A stretch of DNA of 64,000 nt from Ricinus communis (taxonomy: Eukaryota > Streptophyta > Magnoliopsida > Malpighiales > Euphorbiaceae), in assembly GCF_019578655.1 (NCBI RefSeq), contig NC_063260.1, positions 15,688,001 to 15,752,000 of the forward strand, read 5' to 3'. This document shows positions 10,286 through 22,148 of this stretch, piece after piece; the first letter of the stretch is position 1; each line of letters opens with the position of its first letter. Position numbers and translations under genes: made by a program. Below the pieces are notes generated by a model that searched no databases, was not told where the DNA came from, and saw only the letters and a list, made by a program, of their open reading frames with translations.

Positions 10286-12130
10286 TGTTGGAAAACCACT
10301 TGCAGCAGCGCAGCGGAACCTCTAAACATTTCACATCTCATGAAAATTAAGGTTACAAGTTGTAATTGAGGATTTAAGTTGAGAAAAGGAAATAACTTTT
10401 CTTTTATGAACGTGAAAAACACAAAGAAAAGGACTACAACCTTTGAAGAGCAGAATTCAATGCTTGATTGTTGATGATGTTTCTGTTAAAGAATCACATA
10501 GAGATTTGCAATTGCGAATTCTCTAGATTATCTCACACAACCAACCTCAAGCAAAGCTATTCAATCCTTGAAGATGAAGAACACCTTCTCCACTTTCAAG
10601 TTTCCTACTATGATAACCTTGTTATGATAGTAAGTATATCGATTATCTATATTCTTCTTATGATAATAGGAGTAAGAAACTCTCTTATATAATGTTAAAG
10701 ATTCATAATCCTTAACATAGTTGTACAAACACATGTCATTATAAAACGCTTTTGCGATGACATGTGTTAAGTAGTATTACACATGTCATCATAAAACTCT
10801 TTTGTGATGACACGTGTCAAGCTGCTTTCTTAACACATGTCATCATGAAACATTTTTTTGTGATGACACGTGTCAAGCTGCTTTATTAACATATGTCATT
10901 ATGAAACCCTTTTGGTGATGACACATGTCATCATAAATCCCTTTTGTAATGACACGTATCAAGCTGTTATACAAATACATGTCATTACAAACTCTTTTGT
11001 GATGATATGTGTCAAGCTCCTTCAATATATAACACTTATATATTATACATTATCATTAGTTAGACATTTACGGACTTTAACTTCGGAAGATACTAGTGTT
11101 CCTCTTCGAGGTACAAGTCAAGTCTATCGCCGTGCTTGAGTTGATCTTAATGTGTGTGACTTTCTAAATTCATTATTAATTGGCAGTGGGAATTTAATAT
11201 TAAATTATAAGTGACGTCTAGCAATATATTGTAACTACCCAATTAATAATAAATACATTGATCATCCATGAACCCTTTATTTATGATTACTATGTAATTA
11301 AATCCTTCTAGTGAACAATATCCTGATCAAGTGAGGATCATAGAATAGTCAAATCCACTAACTTGATTCTATGACCAAATCCAAGATACATCCTTATCAA
11401 ATATGATTAATACAAAACCCATTTTTCATTAATGATAATTACCTCGGCCAAGGATTTCTTAGTTAAGATGTTATCGAATTACATAGGATATTCTCCTTGT
11501 TTACTCAAGGCAATGGATTCCTTGTTGATGAACACCTTCCTCCTTGGAGCAACTATCTGCAAGTACACATTCTAGGTATGAACGGATACTTGAAGCATAA
11601 TTCTAATTACATATTTATGAGATAACTCTGTCACCTCAGGTCTGAGGATTAGTTACACCATCATAACTTAATAATGAATCAGTGACTTAAGTAAATCATC
11701 CATGTGATTCATTATTTATTCAAGTCAATGTTCAGTCCACTTGTCTCACAAGTGACCCATAATGATTAACTTAGTAACTCATACTAAATGGCATGAGACT
11801 CACCATCCTATATATATTAGTATCTCATACTAATCATAGGGTTAAACGCATTATGTTGGTCTTCCTAATTAAAGATATATAATATTTAATCCTACAAGCA
11901 AGAACTATTTTATAATTTTTATTCTAAAGATCATCTGTTACTCATATTTTGAACTCTTGAGAATGGAGTCTTTAATAAATATTATTGGACTCATACAATA
12001 ATTATATTACTAAAAAAAATGAACGATAGACAACTGCCATTAATAAAATGATATTCATTACATAATAATATCATAATATATAAACCAAAAAGTAAAAAGT
12101 TCAATTGGCTTTTAGGACATAAATCTAACA
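10286..12130. mobile_element. Solo LTR, 1845 bp, with AATAT target site duplication
   Basis: It starts TGTTGGAAAACC and ends GACATAAATCTAACA, giving TG...CA ends with short inverted termini (TGTTGG / CTAACA). It is flanked by AATAT at 10281-10285 and 12131-12135. No internal retrotransposon sequence is present, so it is a solo LTR left by recombination between two LTRs. The length and the GCAGCGGAA-type start resemble long plant LTRs, perhaps copia, but the lineage is not certain. It carries the palindromic array at 10729-11025. Confidence 0.85.
10729..11025. repeat. Six tandem palindromic units inside the solo LTR
   Basis: Units begin near 10729, 10779, 10833, 10889, 10921 and 10976, at a spacing of about 32-56 bp. 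A typical unit is ACACATGTCATCA, a T/A-rich loop of about 13 bases, then TGATGACACGTGT, so each unit can form a hairpin with about 13-bp arms. Units 2 and 3 contain the exact G-box CACGTG within TGACACGTGTCA. The other units have variants (CATGTG, CACATG, CACGTA, TATGTG). Tandem repeats of this kind are often the enhancer of an LTR's U3 region; the enhancer role is inference. Confidence 0.8.
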
Positions 12131-13130
12131 AATATTTCTTTAATTATTTTCCATTAATGTATCTTCCGTGTGGCTCTCCATTCAAACTAGATAACCAGCC
12201 CAAAACTTTGTGAACTTTGAAAGGCTCTTAGGTAACACTGCATCATGACCATAAGTAAGGAAAAACGGACTCACTCTAGTAGAGCTCCCTTTAGTTGTCT
12301 GATAGGCCCATCATATTTTAGAAAGAATCCTTGGCCAATCTCTAGGGTTGTCTTCTAGCATCTTCTCTAATATTCTGATGAGGATTTTATTTGATGCCTC
12401 TATTAACCATTGGCTTGTGCATAGAAGGGAGCATATTTAAAGAGTTGTATCCTATAATCTTCTGCAAACTCTTTCATGTTTTCCCTAGTGAACATGGTAC
12501 CCTAGTCAGTAGTAATGGCTTGTGGAATGACAAATCTATGAATGATTTCTCCTTGATGAACTGAATCACGTCTCTTTTATTCCACCTTTTCTCATAGCAA
12601 TTACCTTCACTTATTCATTAAAATAATCAATAGCTACAATAATGAAACTGTGACCTTCGGATGCGACTGGATGGATTTTACCTATTAGATTAATGGCATA
12701 TCCTCTAAATGTCCATGGTTTCATGATTGAGTGTAATTCATCCTCTAGAGCCTTCCGAATGTTTCTATATTTTTGCATTACTGGTATCCCTTGACATAAT
12801 TTATACAATCTTTTAGAATAATTAGCCAAAAATAGCTATATCTCCTAATTAGCCATATCATCTTGACTCCTACTTGATGCGCTCTACAGATGTCTTCATG
12901 TACTTGTTTAATTACCTCTATTGCATATGCAAATCCCACGCATCTCAGTAGTAGACCATCAGGACCCTTCTTGTATAATTCTCCTTCCAAGAGGACATAG
13001 TTTTGGGCTTGAATCTTTACTTTGTGAGGCATCTTTTCCAAGGCAATCAAGGTATTTCTTTAAGTTACTTCTTCAACATTCTATAATACTTGCATCAGAT
13101 CAAAAGATCTTGTGTCATTGATGTGAGTAA
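12131..13130 (-). pseudogene. Decayed Ty3/gypsy integrase (Tat-type), antisense
   Basis: Reading right to left: the zinc-binding region (YVLLEGELYKKGPDGLLLRC, then VHEDICRAHQVG) lies at about 12780-13050. The core follows at about 12615-12720 (PWTFRGYAINLIGKIHP and FIIVAIDYF). A later stretch at about 12200-12420 contains DNPRDWPRILSKIWWAY and SPFFLTYGHDAVLP. These are the hallmarks of a gypsy integrase of the Tat/Athila side, where the PWPFRGW.MD motif is common. Stops and shifts are frequent. The end of the gene lies on the other side of the solo LTR. The upstream RT/RNase H is missing: the sequence changes to copia material at about 13140. Confidence 0.75.
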
Positions 13131-13139
13131 CCAGCTTTA

Positions 13140-13420
13140 AACTTTCTGATTTTCAGCATATTATTTAGAATAAGAAGGATTAGTTGATTTAGGTTGAGGT
13201 GAATCTCCCATAATATAATCTAATTTCTCACGCTTAGTAATATGCATCTCCATAATTTGAGACCAAGTGTCATAATTGGTTTCGGTAAGAGTTATTCTAG
13301 CTTTAGAGCTAGAATTTTCAGAAGAAACATGAATAATTTATGATGATGGTATAGTGGCTGATTTAATGAGAGTTTCAGATGGAGAAATTTTTTTTTTTCT
13401 AATGGAGGATTTATACAACC
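13140..13420 (-). pseudogene. Start of a copia gag (Ale-like), antisense and truncated
   Basis: Read leftward from the primer-binding site, a stretch near 13170-13330 gives LTETNYDTWSQIMEMHI and then KREKLDYIMGDSPQPK. This is the N-terminal gag pattern of copia elements with short LTRs (L.G.NY..WS..ME). It ends near 13140, where gypsy integrase sequence takes over. Confidence 0.6.
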
Positions 13421-13421
13421 T

Positions 13422-13433
13422 GCTCTGATACCG
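13422..13433 (-). promoter_or_regulatory. Primer-binding site of the copia fragment
   Basis: On the minus strand it reads CGGTATCAGAGC, the plant tRNA-Met primer site with one change. It lies directly after the short LTR. Confidence 0.7.
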
Positions 13434-13649
13434 TAAAGAAACCTAATTCAATATTCACTTTTATTAAATTATTCAAATATAAAGACTTAAATTGTCTCTC
13501 CTTTACAAGACTACTATTACAATATAAACTAGACAAAAAAAGATATTTCTAAAAATAAAAATATATATAACAAGAAATAAATACAAAAGATATGTACTAT
13601 TTAGATAATAAATAATAAATCAAATCTTATACAAAATCTATTTCTAACA
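13434..13649 (-). repeat. Short 5' LTR of the copia fragment
   Basis: On the minus strand it starts TGTTAGAAATAG at 13649 and runs about 216 bp to the primer-binding site. A short LTR, tRNA-Met site and gag start in this order fit the Ale/Retrofit type. The partner LTR is not in the window. Confidence 0.6.
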
Positions 13650-14335
13650 AAATTGTAAACATTTAAAAACATATTAATAACTTCTTGTTAATATTTAGAG
13701 ATAAATAATTTATTTTTAATATTTAAAATAAAGAAAAATTAGAAAATTATCTTCTACTTTTTCCTATGATGATGGTGATTTTTGGAGGCTCTACCTGTTT
13801 TTAATATGATTGCAATTGAAAAGAAAAGAACAGATATAGATAATAGCTTTCTGGTGTCTTATAACATCATTCCACCCACCACTTTGACAACTTATAACAA
13901 ACTTTGCAATGATCTAGTAATTCAACCCATCAAATATTTTCGTCTGCAGAAGAAAATATGGGACAAATGGCTGTGAACGTGTAGCTTTTTTATATTCGAC
14001 TCAATAACATTATATTATAATTGAAATTGGCTTCTGTTAAATTTTTTAAACCTACTGAGATAAAAAAAATAAACTAAAATCGAACTGAATTCAAATGTTT
14101 CGTTTTAAATGACCAAAACTCAAAAAAGAAAAAAAAAAACTCTTCTAAAAAGAAATTATATAGTCATTATATCTGCATAACTACCCGACAACACCACTTG
14201 TTCTCATAATTACATAATCATATTTAGTTTACTAATTACTTAATTTACATACACTTAAACGATAAGTACCATAATACATTTATCATATTTTCTCATTTTT
14301 AATAATATTATTATATAAATTGCTGATATAATAAT
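13650..14335. other. AT-rich sequence, nothing recognised
   Basis: One 64-codon open frame (13782-13976) exists, but it has no family resemblance that I can see. Otherwise the stretch has no recognisable features. Confidence 0.4.
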
Positions 14336-14637
14336 TGATAACTCGGTCGGCTAAGATGAGCTATCAACAAGAATTTCCAAAGGCTGATCTCAATCTACTT
14401 GTACCTGTAATTGTGATGTTCCCATTCCTTAGAAGAGAACCCTATATTTATAGATCATTCTAATTATATTAGGATTTATGCTCTTATTTCTTTTTAAAAT
14501 TCAAGGTTGAGTCAGATCTATGACTAGAGTTCTCTCAAAACACATTCCCTTAGAGTTCCAGCCATAGTAAATATCAATTTTTGGTCAACTCCGCCTTTTT
14601 ATGGTGGAACAGGCTGGCTTATGATATCCAGTTATCA
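14336..14637. repeat. Solo-LTR-like repeat with TGATAAC...GTTATCA ends
   Basis: This 302-bp copy belongs to the same family as 57984-58432. Both begin (TGATAAC or TAATAAC)TC, share GAGCTATCAACAAGA and TTCCAAAGGCTGA near the start, and end in GGCTTATRAT...GTTATCA. The flanks here (ATAAT and TTAGT) do not match, so the target duplication is lost or was never present. Confidence 0.6.
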
Positions 14638-16990
14638 TTAGTCCCTCCTCTTTGTTTGAGAATATTTATTTTCGATATTCTTTTTTTTTTCAAAATTTGA
14701 TAATTATTACATGATAGCGAGTTCTAACGCTTTTAAAGCATTAAATTGACGTTTTGTTTAATCGGGAGGTAAGCTCGGTCATACAATTTGAATTTTAAAT
14801 ATTTGTGACGTCTGACAATGCTTTTGGGATGCTTCGTATGTTGCGACTTTAACGATAATTGTTCATTATTTTGCTATAAACCAAGGACGGTTATGTCCCT
14901 GATTTCTAAAATATTTCTCTCTGATCCCAAGAAATATCTTTGTCATTGAATGTCGTTATAAGTTTAGTGTTTTTCCTTTCTGAAACATTTTCTGCTATTT
15001 TTGGGTGTCTTTCTGTGTCTTTTCCATTTTTTTTTCTTTAGCGTGCCTTCAAACAAGCTTTTTGCCTCACAAATTTCAGTTGTTACCAGTAAATTTCTTT
15101 AATTTTTACTGATTCTTTTTTTTTCTTTTTTAGAATTAGACTTTTGCATATTTTATTCGATCATATTATATATATATATATATATATATAAACATTTTGC
15201 ATTTAGAAGTTTAAAATAGAAAAAGAAAGAAAAGGAAAATGTAAAAGACATAAATAAATGATATTAAGTTTGTTTACGTAATTATTGGTCACCTTTAATA
15301 TTTAGACCGAAACACATGAGACAATTATTTCATATTTTGAATTTCAAACAAATAAGAGAAATGATTTTGGATGTTTGACATGTCACCTGTGAAGCCCATC
15401 ATCACCTATCCCTCGTTGCAATCATCAAGTCCAAAGAAAACCCTAATGTAAACTTGGCAAAAGATCTAGCTGGAATTGCGAACTGAATTGAAATCAGTCC
15501 GATTAAATTTAACAATAGTCCAATTTTAGTTCACGAACCGGTCTAAATGCATAAATACTGGTTAAAAATTCAATTTTTTTTATCAAATTTAAGTTCATCT
15601 TATTAAAAATCTTACGTTACTAAAAATAATAATTTATTATAGTATATTTAATTAAAATTAATAAAAAAATTTATTTCATTTAAAACAAGACATAAAAAAG
15701 AAAATAAAATAGAAATAATAAAATTAAAAGAAATATTTTAATGTTATGGAATATATTAAATTATTAATGTGAAATTTATTTGACAATTTTATCTATTTTT
15801 TTAGAATTTAATCTGGCTGTATCAAATTCCATACAAACTTAATTATGTAGAATTCTAAATTAACTTTTACTTTACTCAAAGCACAAAAACTTTAAGTTTG
15901 CAGATGAATTCTATAGATTTTATAGATTTCAACCAAATACAATATAAGAGTAAAAGTCCAACAAATTAAATAACTAGTTTTAATCATTTTAATAAAAGTT
16001 GGATGTAACTCCAATTCTACTAATTGAACTCTACGCTCTTTCACTATTAACTCTTTCATTAATTAATTAATTCAAAATCATAATAGGTTTTAAATCTGAA
16101 TTGGCAATTCAAACATGTTCAACTCTTAAAAAGTAAAATATAACTTTTTTATAAATTTAATTTATGTGTTCTTAGAATTAAAAATATAAATAAAGATATT
16201 CATTTGTCGCATGTTTTTTCTTTTCTTTAATTAAACAATGACATTTATAATTTTTTGGGACATATATAGGTAGAGTAATGCACTACTCTATATGTAAATT
16301 TAATGTAACTAGTTGTTTATTCGTGCATTTGTACTATCGTTATTATTATTTTAATTATAAAATCAAATTGATAGATACAATTTAATAATTTATAATTTTT
16401 TTTAAAAATAATAGCAAACTAATTATTTTTAAATATATTTAATTTTTTTAAAATTTTGAAATTTTATTAATGCATGATATAAAATTATTTTAAAAAGTAC
16501 TTATTAGTTTGTTTTAATAAAATATAATTAATATATCAATATAATTGATATTATTATTTCTAAAATTAAAAATATATTTATAATTAAAAGTTGACTTATT
16601 ATTTAATATAATATTAAAAATATAATTTAAAATATTATTCTCTAGACTTAGAATTATTATCTAATTGAAAAGCTAATTTATTACTTAATATAATATTAAA
16701 ATATAATTAAGTATGCTGTTTTTAAGATACAATTAATATTTATTTGATTAGAAAATTATTTATTAATTAATATAATATTAAAATATATTTAATATATTAT
16801 TTTTTAGAATTAGAGTCCATGTTTAATTAGAAATGTAACTTGTTAATCAATAAATTAATAATAAAATTATAAAATTATACATAAACTTAAATCCTATATG
16901 TCGGGAAATAATATACATGCCAATATAAAACTTTTATGTGTCAAAAATTAAACACATGTATTAAAAAAATCTTAAATTTCAAAAAAAAAG

Positions 16991-17030
<40 letters not shown>

Positions 17031-17429
17031 TAACTCAATTTTATTTCTAAAAAGAATTAAAAAGAAAAAAGACAAAAAGGAATGGCCCACCACTCTCAAT
17101 GTCAACAACGTTTCTGGATGAATTTTTACACCAAATTCATCATGCAGTGCAGTCCATGTAACAGACTGGTTTAGCCTGAAGAGATGGTAGTTAATTGATA
17201 GGGAGCCTGTCAACTAATTAAGTGAAAAATGATGGCATAGGATATTCCTATAAGGTAGAGTTTATCATGACAAAATCAATCAATTACACACTACTAACTA
17301 GTTTTAACAATTTAAAGCAACAGTGGCTTTAAAAAAGATTATTTGCTTCCAAGTTATTGTCTTCCCAATTTATGTGTGTTATAATTTTGTTTTACAGTGC
17401 TCATATATATAAACTAACATAAGTAGAAG
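14638..17429. other. Very AT-rich intergenic DNA with (TA)n tracts
   Basis: No gene is recognised. (TA)n microsatellites lie at 15168-15191 and 16992-17027. Long A/T runs without reading frames fill the rest. Confidence 0.5.
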
Positions 17430-17980
17430 TTGGATTTTCTTTTTCCTTAAAAGAGAAAACCAATGAAAAATTATGTGCACATTAATTTAAGTAGTTTTTG
17501 GATAAAACCCACCATTCTGATTCAGCTTGTAATAAAATATTTAATACCAGAATGAAAATTAATACTTAAAATGCATATTCAGTTACTAGAGGAATTTGAG
17601 ATTTTTTTCGAATACAAATAATCAAGAACCTGCTTTACGTATTACTTTCGTTATTGTTTTCTTCCTTTAGATTGCAGAAACATGGAAAAGAAATGGAAAA
17701 GTGAAAGCAAATTTTAGAAAGGCTCCATTAGGTATTAGTTATGTATTATTCATGGTAATTCTTTTTATAATTTTTACAATATTTTATAGTTTTATACCAT
17801 TCCACATAATTTCTTTTTAATTTTATAATATTTTTCATAAAAAGATAAAAAAAAAAACTAAAGAACCATTTCTGTTTTTTATACCAAATTTCACCGTTTG
17901 AGAAAAATATTATGAATGACATCGTTTTGTATATGCAATATTCTTTTTCTAGAATGGAACATATATATATATATCTAGAC
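17430..17980 (+). repeat. Duplicated upstream block, copy 1
   Basis: It shares long stretches with 18650-19665. Examples are TTTTTGGATAAA.YCCACCATT, then CTGATTCAGCTTGTARTAAA, ATTACTTTCGTTATTGTTTT, a TTTAGATTGCAGAA block, and CTAGAATGGAACAT near the end. It has no coding capacity that I can recognise. Confidence 0.65.
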
Positions 17981-18410
17981 TGAGCATTGGTCGAGTTCAA
18001 TTATTTGAAATTATTAATATCATACTAAATTTTGTTTTTTTTTTTAATTTAAAATATAAATGATTTTATGCTGAATTGCATCAAACCTTTTTATTCAGTA
18101 TAAATTAGTTTGGTATTATTTTCATTAACATTAAATAATGTACAAGTTTGTAAAGATTACGTCTTCATATTAAGAAAATAATTGAAGAGCATGTATCTTG
18201 ATCATTTTAAGGTTTTAGTTCAGAGATTTAAATAAACTCAATAAAAAACATAAAAAAAAAAAATGAGATATTTGATTAAAAATTTGAATGATAGTATCCA
18301 ATAACTAGATTTTTTAATTGACGAAAAAAATTGAATTTTCCAATTGTATTTGTGAGTCACTAGATGAATTATAATTGTAGTACTAGGGTTAGATAGTATT
18401 AGTAGTATTA

Positions 18411-18420
<10 letters not shown>

Positions 18421-18449
<29 letters not shown>
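18421..18449. repeat. (TA)n microsatellite
   Basis: An uninterrupted TA run lying between the two copies of the duplicated block. Confidence 0.9.
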
Positions 18450-18452
<3 letters not shown>

Positions 18453-18649
18453 AAATTGGTTTTACCATTTGGTCTAAATCAATATGGAACAGTTCAATTT
18501 TAGTACGGTTATCAATAAAGAATTTATATCGTATTATAATAATAAAATATTTTTGAATTAGTTTAATTCGATTCTTAACGCTTTTAGTTGTCTAGATTTT
18601 TGTACTTTCAATATAATTTTTTATTCAAGACAGAAATTACAAAAATCCA

Positions 18650-19665
18650 TGCTTATCCCTTACTCTTGGAATTATTTTTTCCTCAAAAGAAAAAACCAGT
18701 GAAAAGTTATCTGCCCGTGAATTAGTGTAGTTTTTGGATAAAGTCCACCATTCTGATTCAGCTTGTAGTAAAATATTTAGTACTAGAAAGAAACTAATAT
18801 TTTAGCGCTTGTTAAGTTACTATAGGAGTTTGGGAGTTTGAGATTTTGTTAATACAAATTTTCAAGAATCTCTTTTATTTGTTGATAATTATACACAAAA
18901 TTTACATATTTTAATTAGAATTAGAAAATTCGAATAATATAGAAGAATGATATGTCAACATCTAACTCATGAGTGGACAAAAATATCTCGACAAATTTAT
19001 TTTTTTAAAGAACGTGCTTATCCCGATATTTTAGAGATTAAATCCGAATAAAATAGAGAGACAAAATCTAACTATAGAAGACTGACTTTCTACTTGCTAG
19101 GAGATGGATCTCATTCCAACTTAATACTATATACATAGGTTATGATTTAGGGATTGAGGTACATTATATTTACTTTTAGAATTTTACATTTTATGACTTA
19201 TTTCCAAAATATCTAATTTAAGTATCAGAATTGATATATAATGTTTGATTGATTTCTTTATTTATAGGTATTTTTTTTCTTAAAATTATTATGTCACATG
19301 TTCATCAATCTTGCTAGGAAATTTATCATTTATTACTTTCGTTATTGTTTTCTTTCTTTAGATTGCAGAACATGGAAAACAAATGGAAAAATGAAAGCAA
19401 ATTTTAGAAAGGGCCCTCGTAGGCATTTTCTAGATCCATATTTAGTAACTTCATATTATATACAGTATTATACTATTTAATAAAATCCATATGCAGTATG
19501 CAGTATTCTTTTTAATAATTTTTTCATAAAAAGATACAACAGACCAATATCGGTCCTTATCACACCAAGCTTCACCATTTTAGAAAATGGAATTTTACGA
19601 ATGACATTGTCTGGTATACAAAATATTCTTTTTTCTAGAATGGAACATGTATATATATACCTAGT
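18650..19665 (+). repeat. Duplicated upstream block, copy 2, next to the b561 promoter
   Basis: It matches copy 1 (17430-17980) in the same order but contains about 450 extra bases at about 18870-19325. It ends about 130 bp before the TATA-like box of the b561 gene, so it may be part of its upstream regulatory region. Confidence 0.65.
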
Positions 19666-19795
19666 AGTGGAAAGCAGAAGAAAATGCTGATATGGTAGTG
19701 TAACCTGCCAGAATCCCATTAACATGTATATTTCCAACATCATCCACCGTTGAAATCTGGACTCTTCTTTATTTTCTTTTTCTGAAAACCCACTT

Positions 19796-19802
19796 TATAA
19801 AA
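19796..19802 (+). promoter_or_regulatory. Possible TATA box of the cytochrome b561 gene
   Basis: TATAAAA lies about 390 bp before the chosen start codon and is followed by pyrimidine-rich, leader-like sequence at 19850-19970. Other TATA-like strings occur nearby, so the assignment is tentative. The long leader contains upstream ATGs, including an in-frame one at 20022. Confidence 0.4.
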
Positions 19803-20183
19803 TGAATACAATGTGAGCCCCACATGGTTGAATTAGCAATCCAACCCTATTTGCCCACACTTCCTCTTCTTACTCATTTCTTCTCACCTAAAGCAATCAA
19901 CCATCCATGCATTACCCACACTAACTTATTCTCGAAAAAAAAGAAAAAACCCCACCTTTTTCTTTTTAAAACCAAATAATCATTACAAAGTAAACTTCAG
20001 CTTCTGAGCATTATCATTCCTTTGTACATGATATTCTTGATCTTGAAAGTGTATTTGTACTGTATCTCTTGCAGAAAGGATAGACAAAGGAAACCTCATA
20101 TATATATATATATATATGGACATAGTCCCTCAAGGTGTCAATTAAGCATAGCTGAAAGTACTCAATTATCAGAAAGGTTGCAA

Positions 20184-22103
20184 ATGCATCTTCTGCAGAA
20201 ACTACTGCTTTCTTTCACCATCTATACAAGCCAGTTCTTTCTTGTTTGTTCGGCGCCGGGACATGCTAAAACCACAGGCAGTCATACAAGCAAAAGAAAT
20301 GAGTTAAACGGCATTGATAAGGTATGTACTATGCAGTGCACAAGCTGTCATTTTCATTAGTTTGCTAAAATATACGTTTTGAAAATTTGAAATCTAGCTA
20401 GTTTTCTTCTTCAAAATTTCTTTTCCTATATATGCAGTTGAGTCCGAGACTGATGTTTGAGATTGCACTTCATGGAATCCTCCTTTGGGTTTCAATGGGG
20501 TTACTCATGCCTGTTGGAGTACTTGTCATCCGAATGTCACACAGAGAAGAATGTGGAAAAAGGCTCAAGATTCTTTTCTATATTCATTCTATTTCACAGG
20601 CAGGTTTATCTTTTTTTTTTTTGGCTCTATTCACTTTCTTTTATTCTTTTTATTCCTTTTACCCTCAATGAATACATAAAATGTTTAAAAAAAAAAAAAG
20701 GCGCTGGACATACCTTGAAATTTGAATTTTTTTATTATTTAATTATTTTAACACCTTAATTTTTAATTTAATATAATAAATATCTACATTTTATTCTTAT
20801 AATCTATTAAACACTTTTAATTTTCATTTTAATCTAATAGATACCCGAACTTAATTTAATAATAACATTAAAATACCTATGCATATAACATATTAAATAA
20901 ATTCACACTCAAAAGTGTTTAATATTATAAAAATTACAAAATAAAATGTTTATTAGATTAAATTGAAAAATAAAATATTAAAAGCCAAAATTTAGATATC
21001 TAAATATGCATTAAATTTAAAAATAAATAAATCGTGTCTTAATTTAATAGTAAAATAATAAATTAAAAGTGAGTGCGAAAATTTAATCTTCATCATTCTA
21101 AAAGAAAAGCAAAAAAATAAAATAAAAAAATCAGTAATTAAGTATTAGTTAGTTTAGAAGAGGCTTAACTGTAGGGTTATCTTTAGCACTGACACTTTCG
21201 GATTTATTCATAATTTATTTAGCGTTGCTTTTTCAAAGATGGAGTTCATATATTTAATTATAAAAAAACTTTAAAAGTATTAAAATAAGGTATGATAATA
21301 TTTGTTTATTAGAAGTTGATGTCCTACTCTTTATCTCATAATGACAATAAAAAAGAAACAAAAAAAATTAAGAGGGTTGCCTGATTTGCAAGCTTTAGAT
21401 TTTCATAGCCCACAATTTGCTGTTAATCTCATGATTTCTTGATAGGCAAGTAAAGAGAATAGATTATAACAAATCTAATAGTTGTGGATAGTCCATGTGT
21501 AGCTTTATGAGGTATCTTATAAAATCTTGCATTTTCTTAATGAAGAGTAATTATGAAGTTAGGTGTTTGCACTAGTTATTATCATCAAACCAGTCCAATC
21601 TTGATACTAGAACATGATTATAACCCTCAATCTTATATGATTTTATGTAATTATATTTTAAGTTGAGATATGTTTCCTAGTTTTAAATAATTAATTTTAT
21701 GCCAATCATTTATTTTATATATATAAATTATTTATTTATTTAATTTTTTTTATCTATTCTGAATGTATATATCACAATAAATTAGAAATTAATACTTATA
21801 TATATAAATATTTTATACTTTTAAAATTAATAAATATATAGCAATTATCTATTTATTTAATATAAAAATAAAGATATATACCTGATTATTAAAAAAACTA
21901 ATCATTAAATTATTGATTGGCAGATGCTTTCAGTATTACTGGCTACAGCAGGAGCAGTAATGTCCATAAAAACTTCAACAATGCCTTCGATAATCATCAT
22001 CAAAGAATAGGGGCAGCACTTTATGGCATCATTTGGTTGCAAGCCATTATTGGATTTCTACGCCCAGAAAGGTAAGCACCATCGCATGTTCTTCTTTACG
22101 GTA

Positions 22104-22148
<45 letters not shown>

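Noticed and set aside
10729..11025. CRISPR-like array
   Set aside because: Units are palindromic tandem repeats without unique spacers, within a plant LTR.
13782..13976. 64-codon open frame as a small gene
   Set aside because: No similarity recognised, no promoter or splice context, and chance frames of this size are common here.
16936..17213. Open frames across the (TA)n tract on both strands
   Set aside because: They are made of Ile-Tyr repeats from the microsatellite.
20022..20183. In-frame upstream ATG of the b561 gene (54-residue extension)
   Set aside because: The extension includes residues encoded by a (TA)n tract and has no family resemblance. The start at 20184 gives a normal signal peptide.
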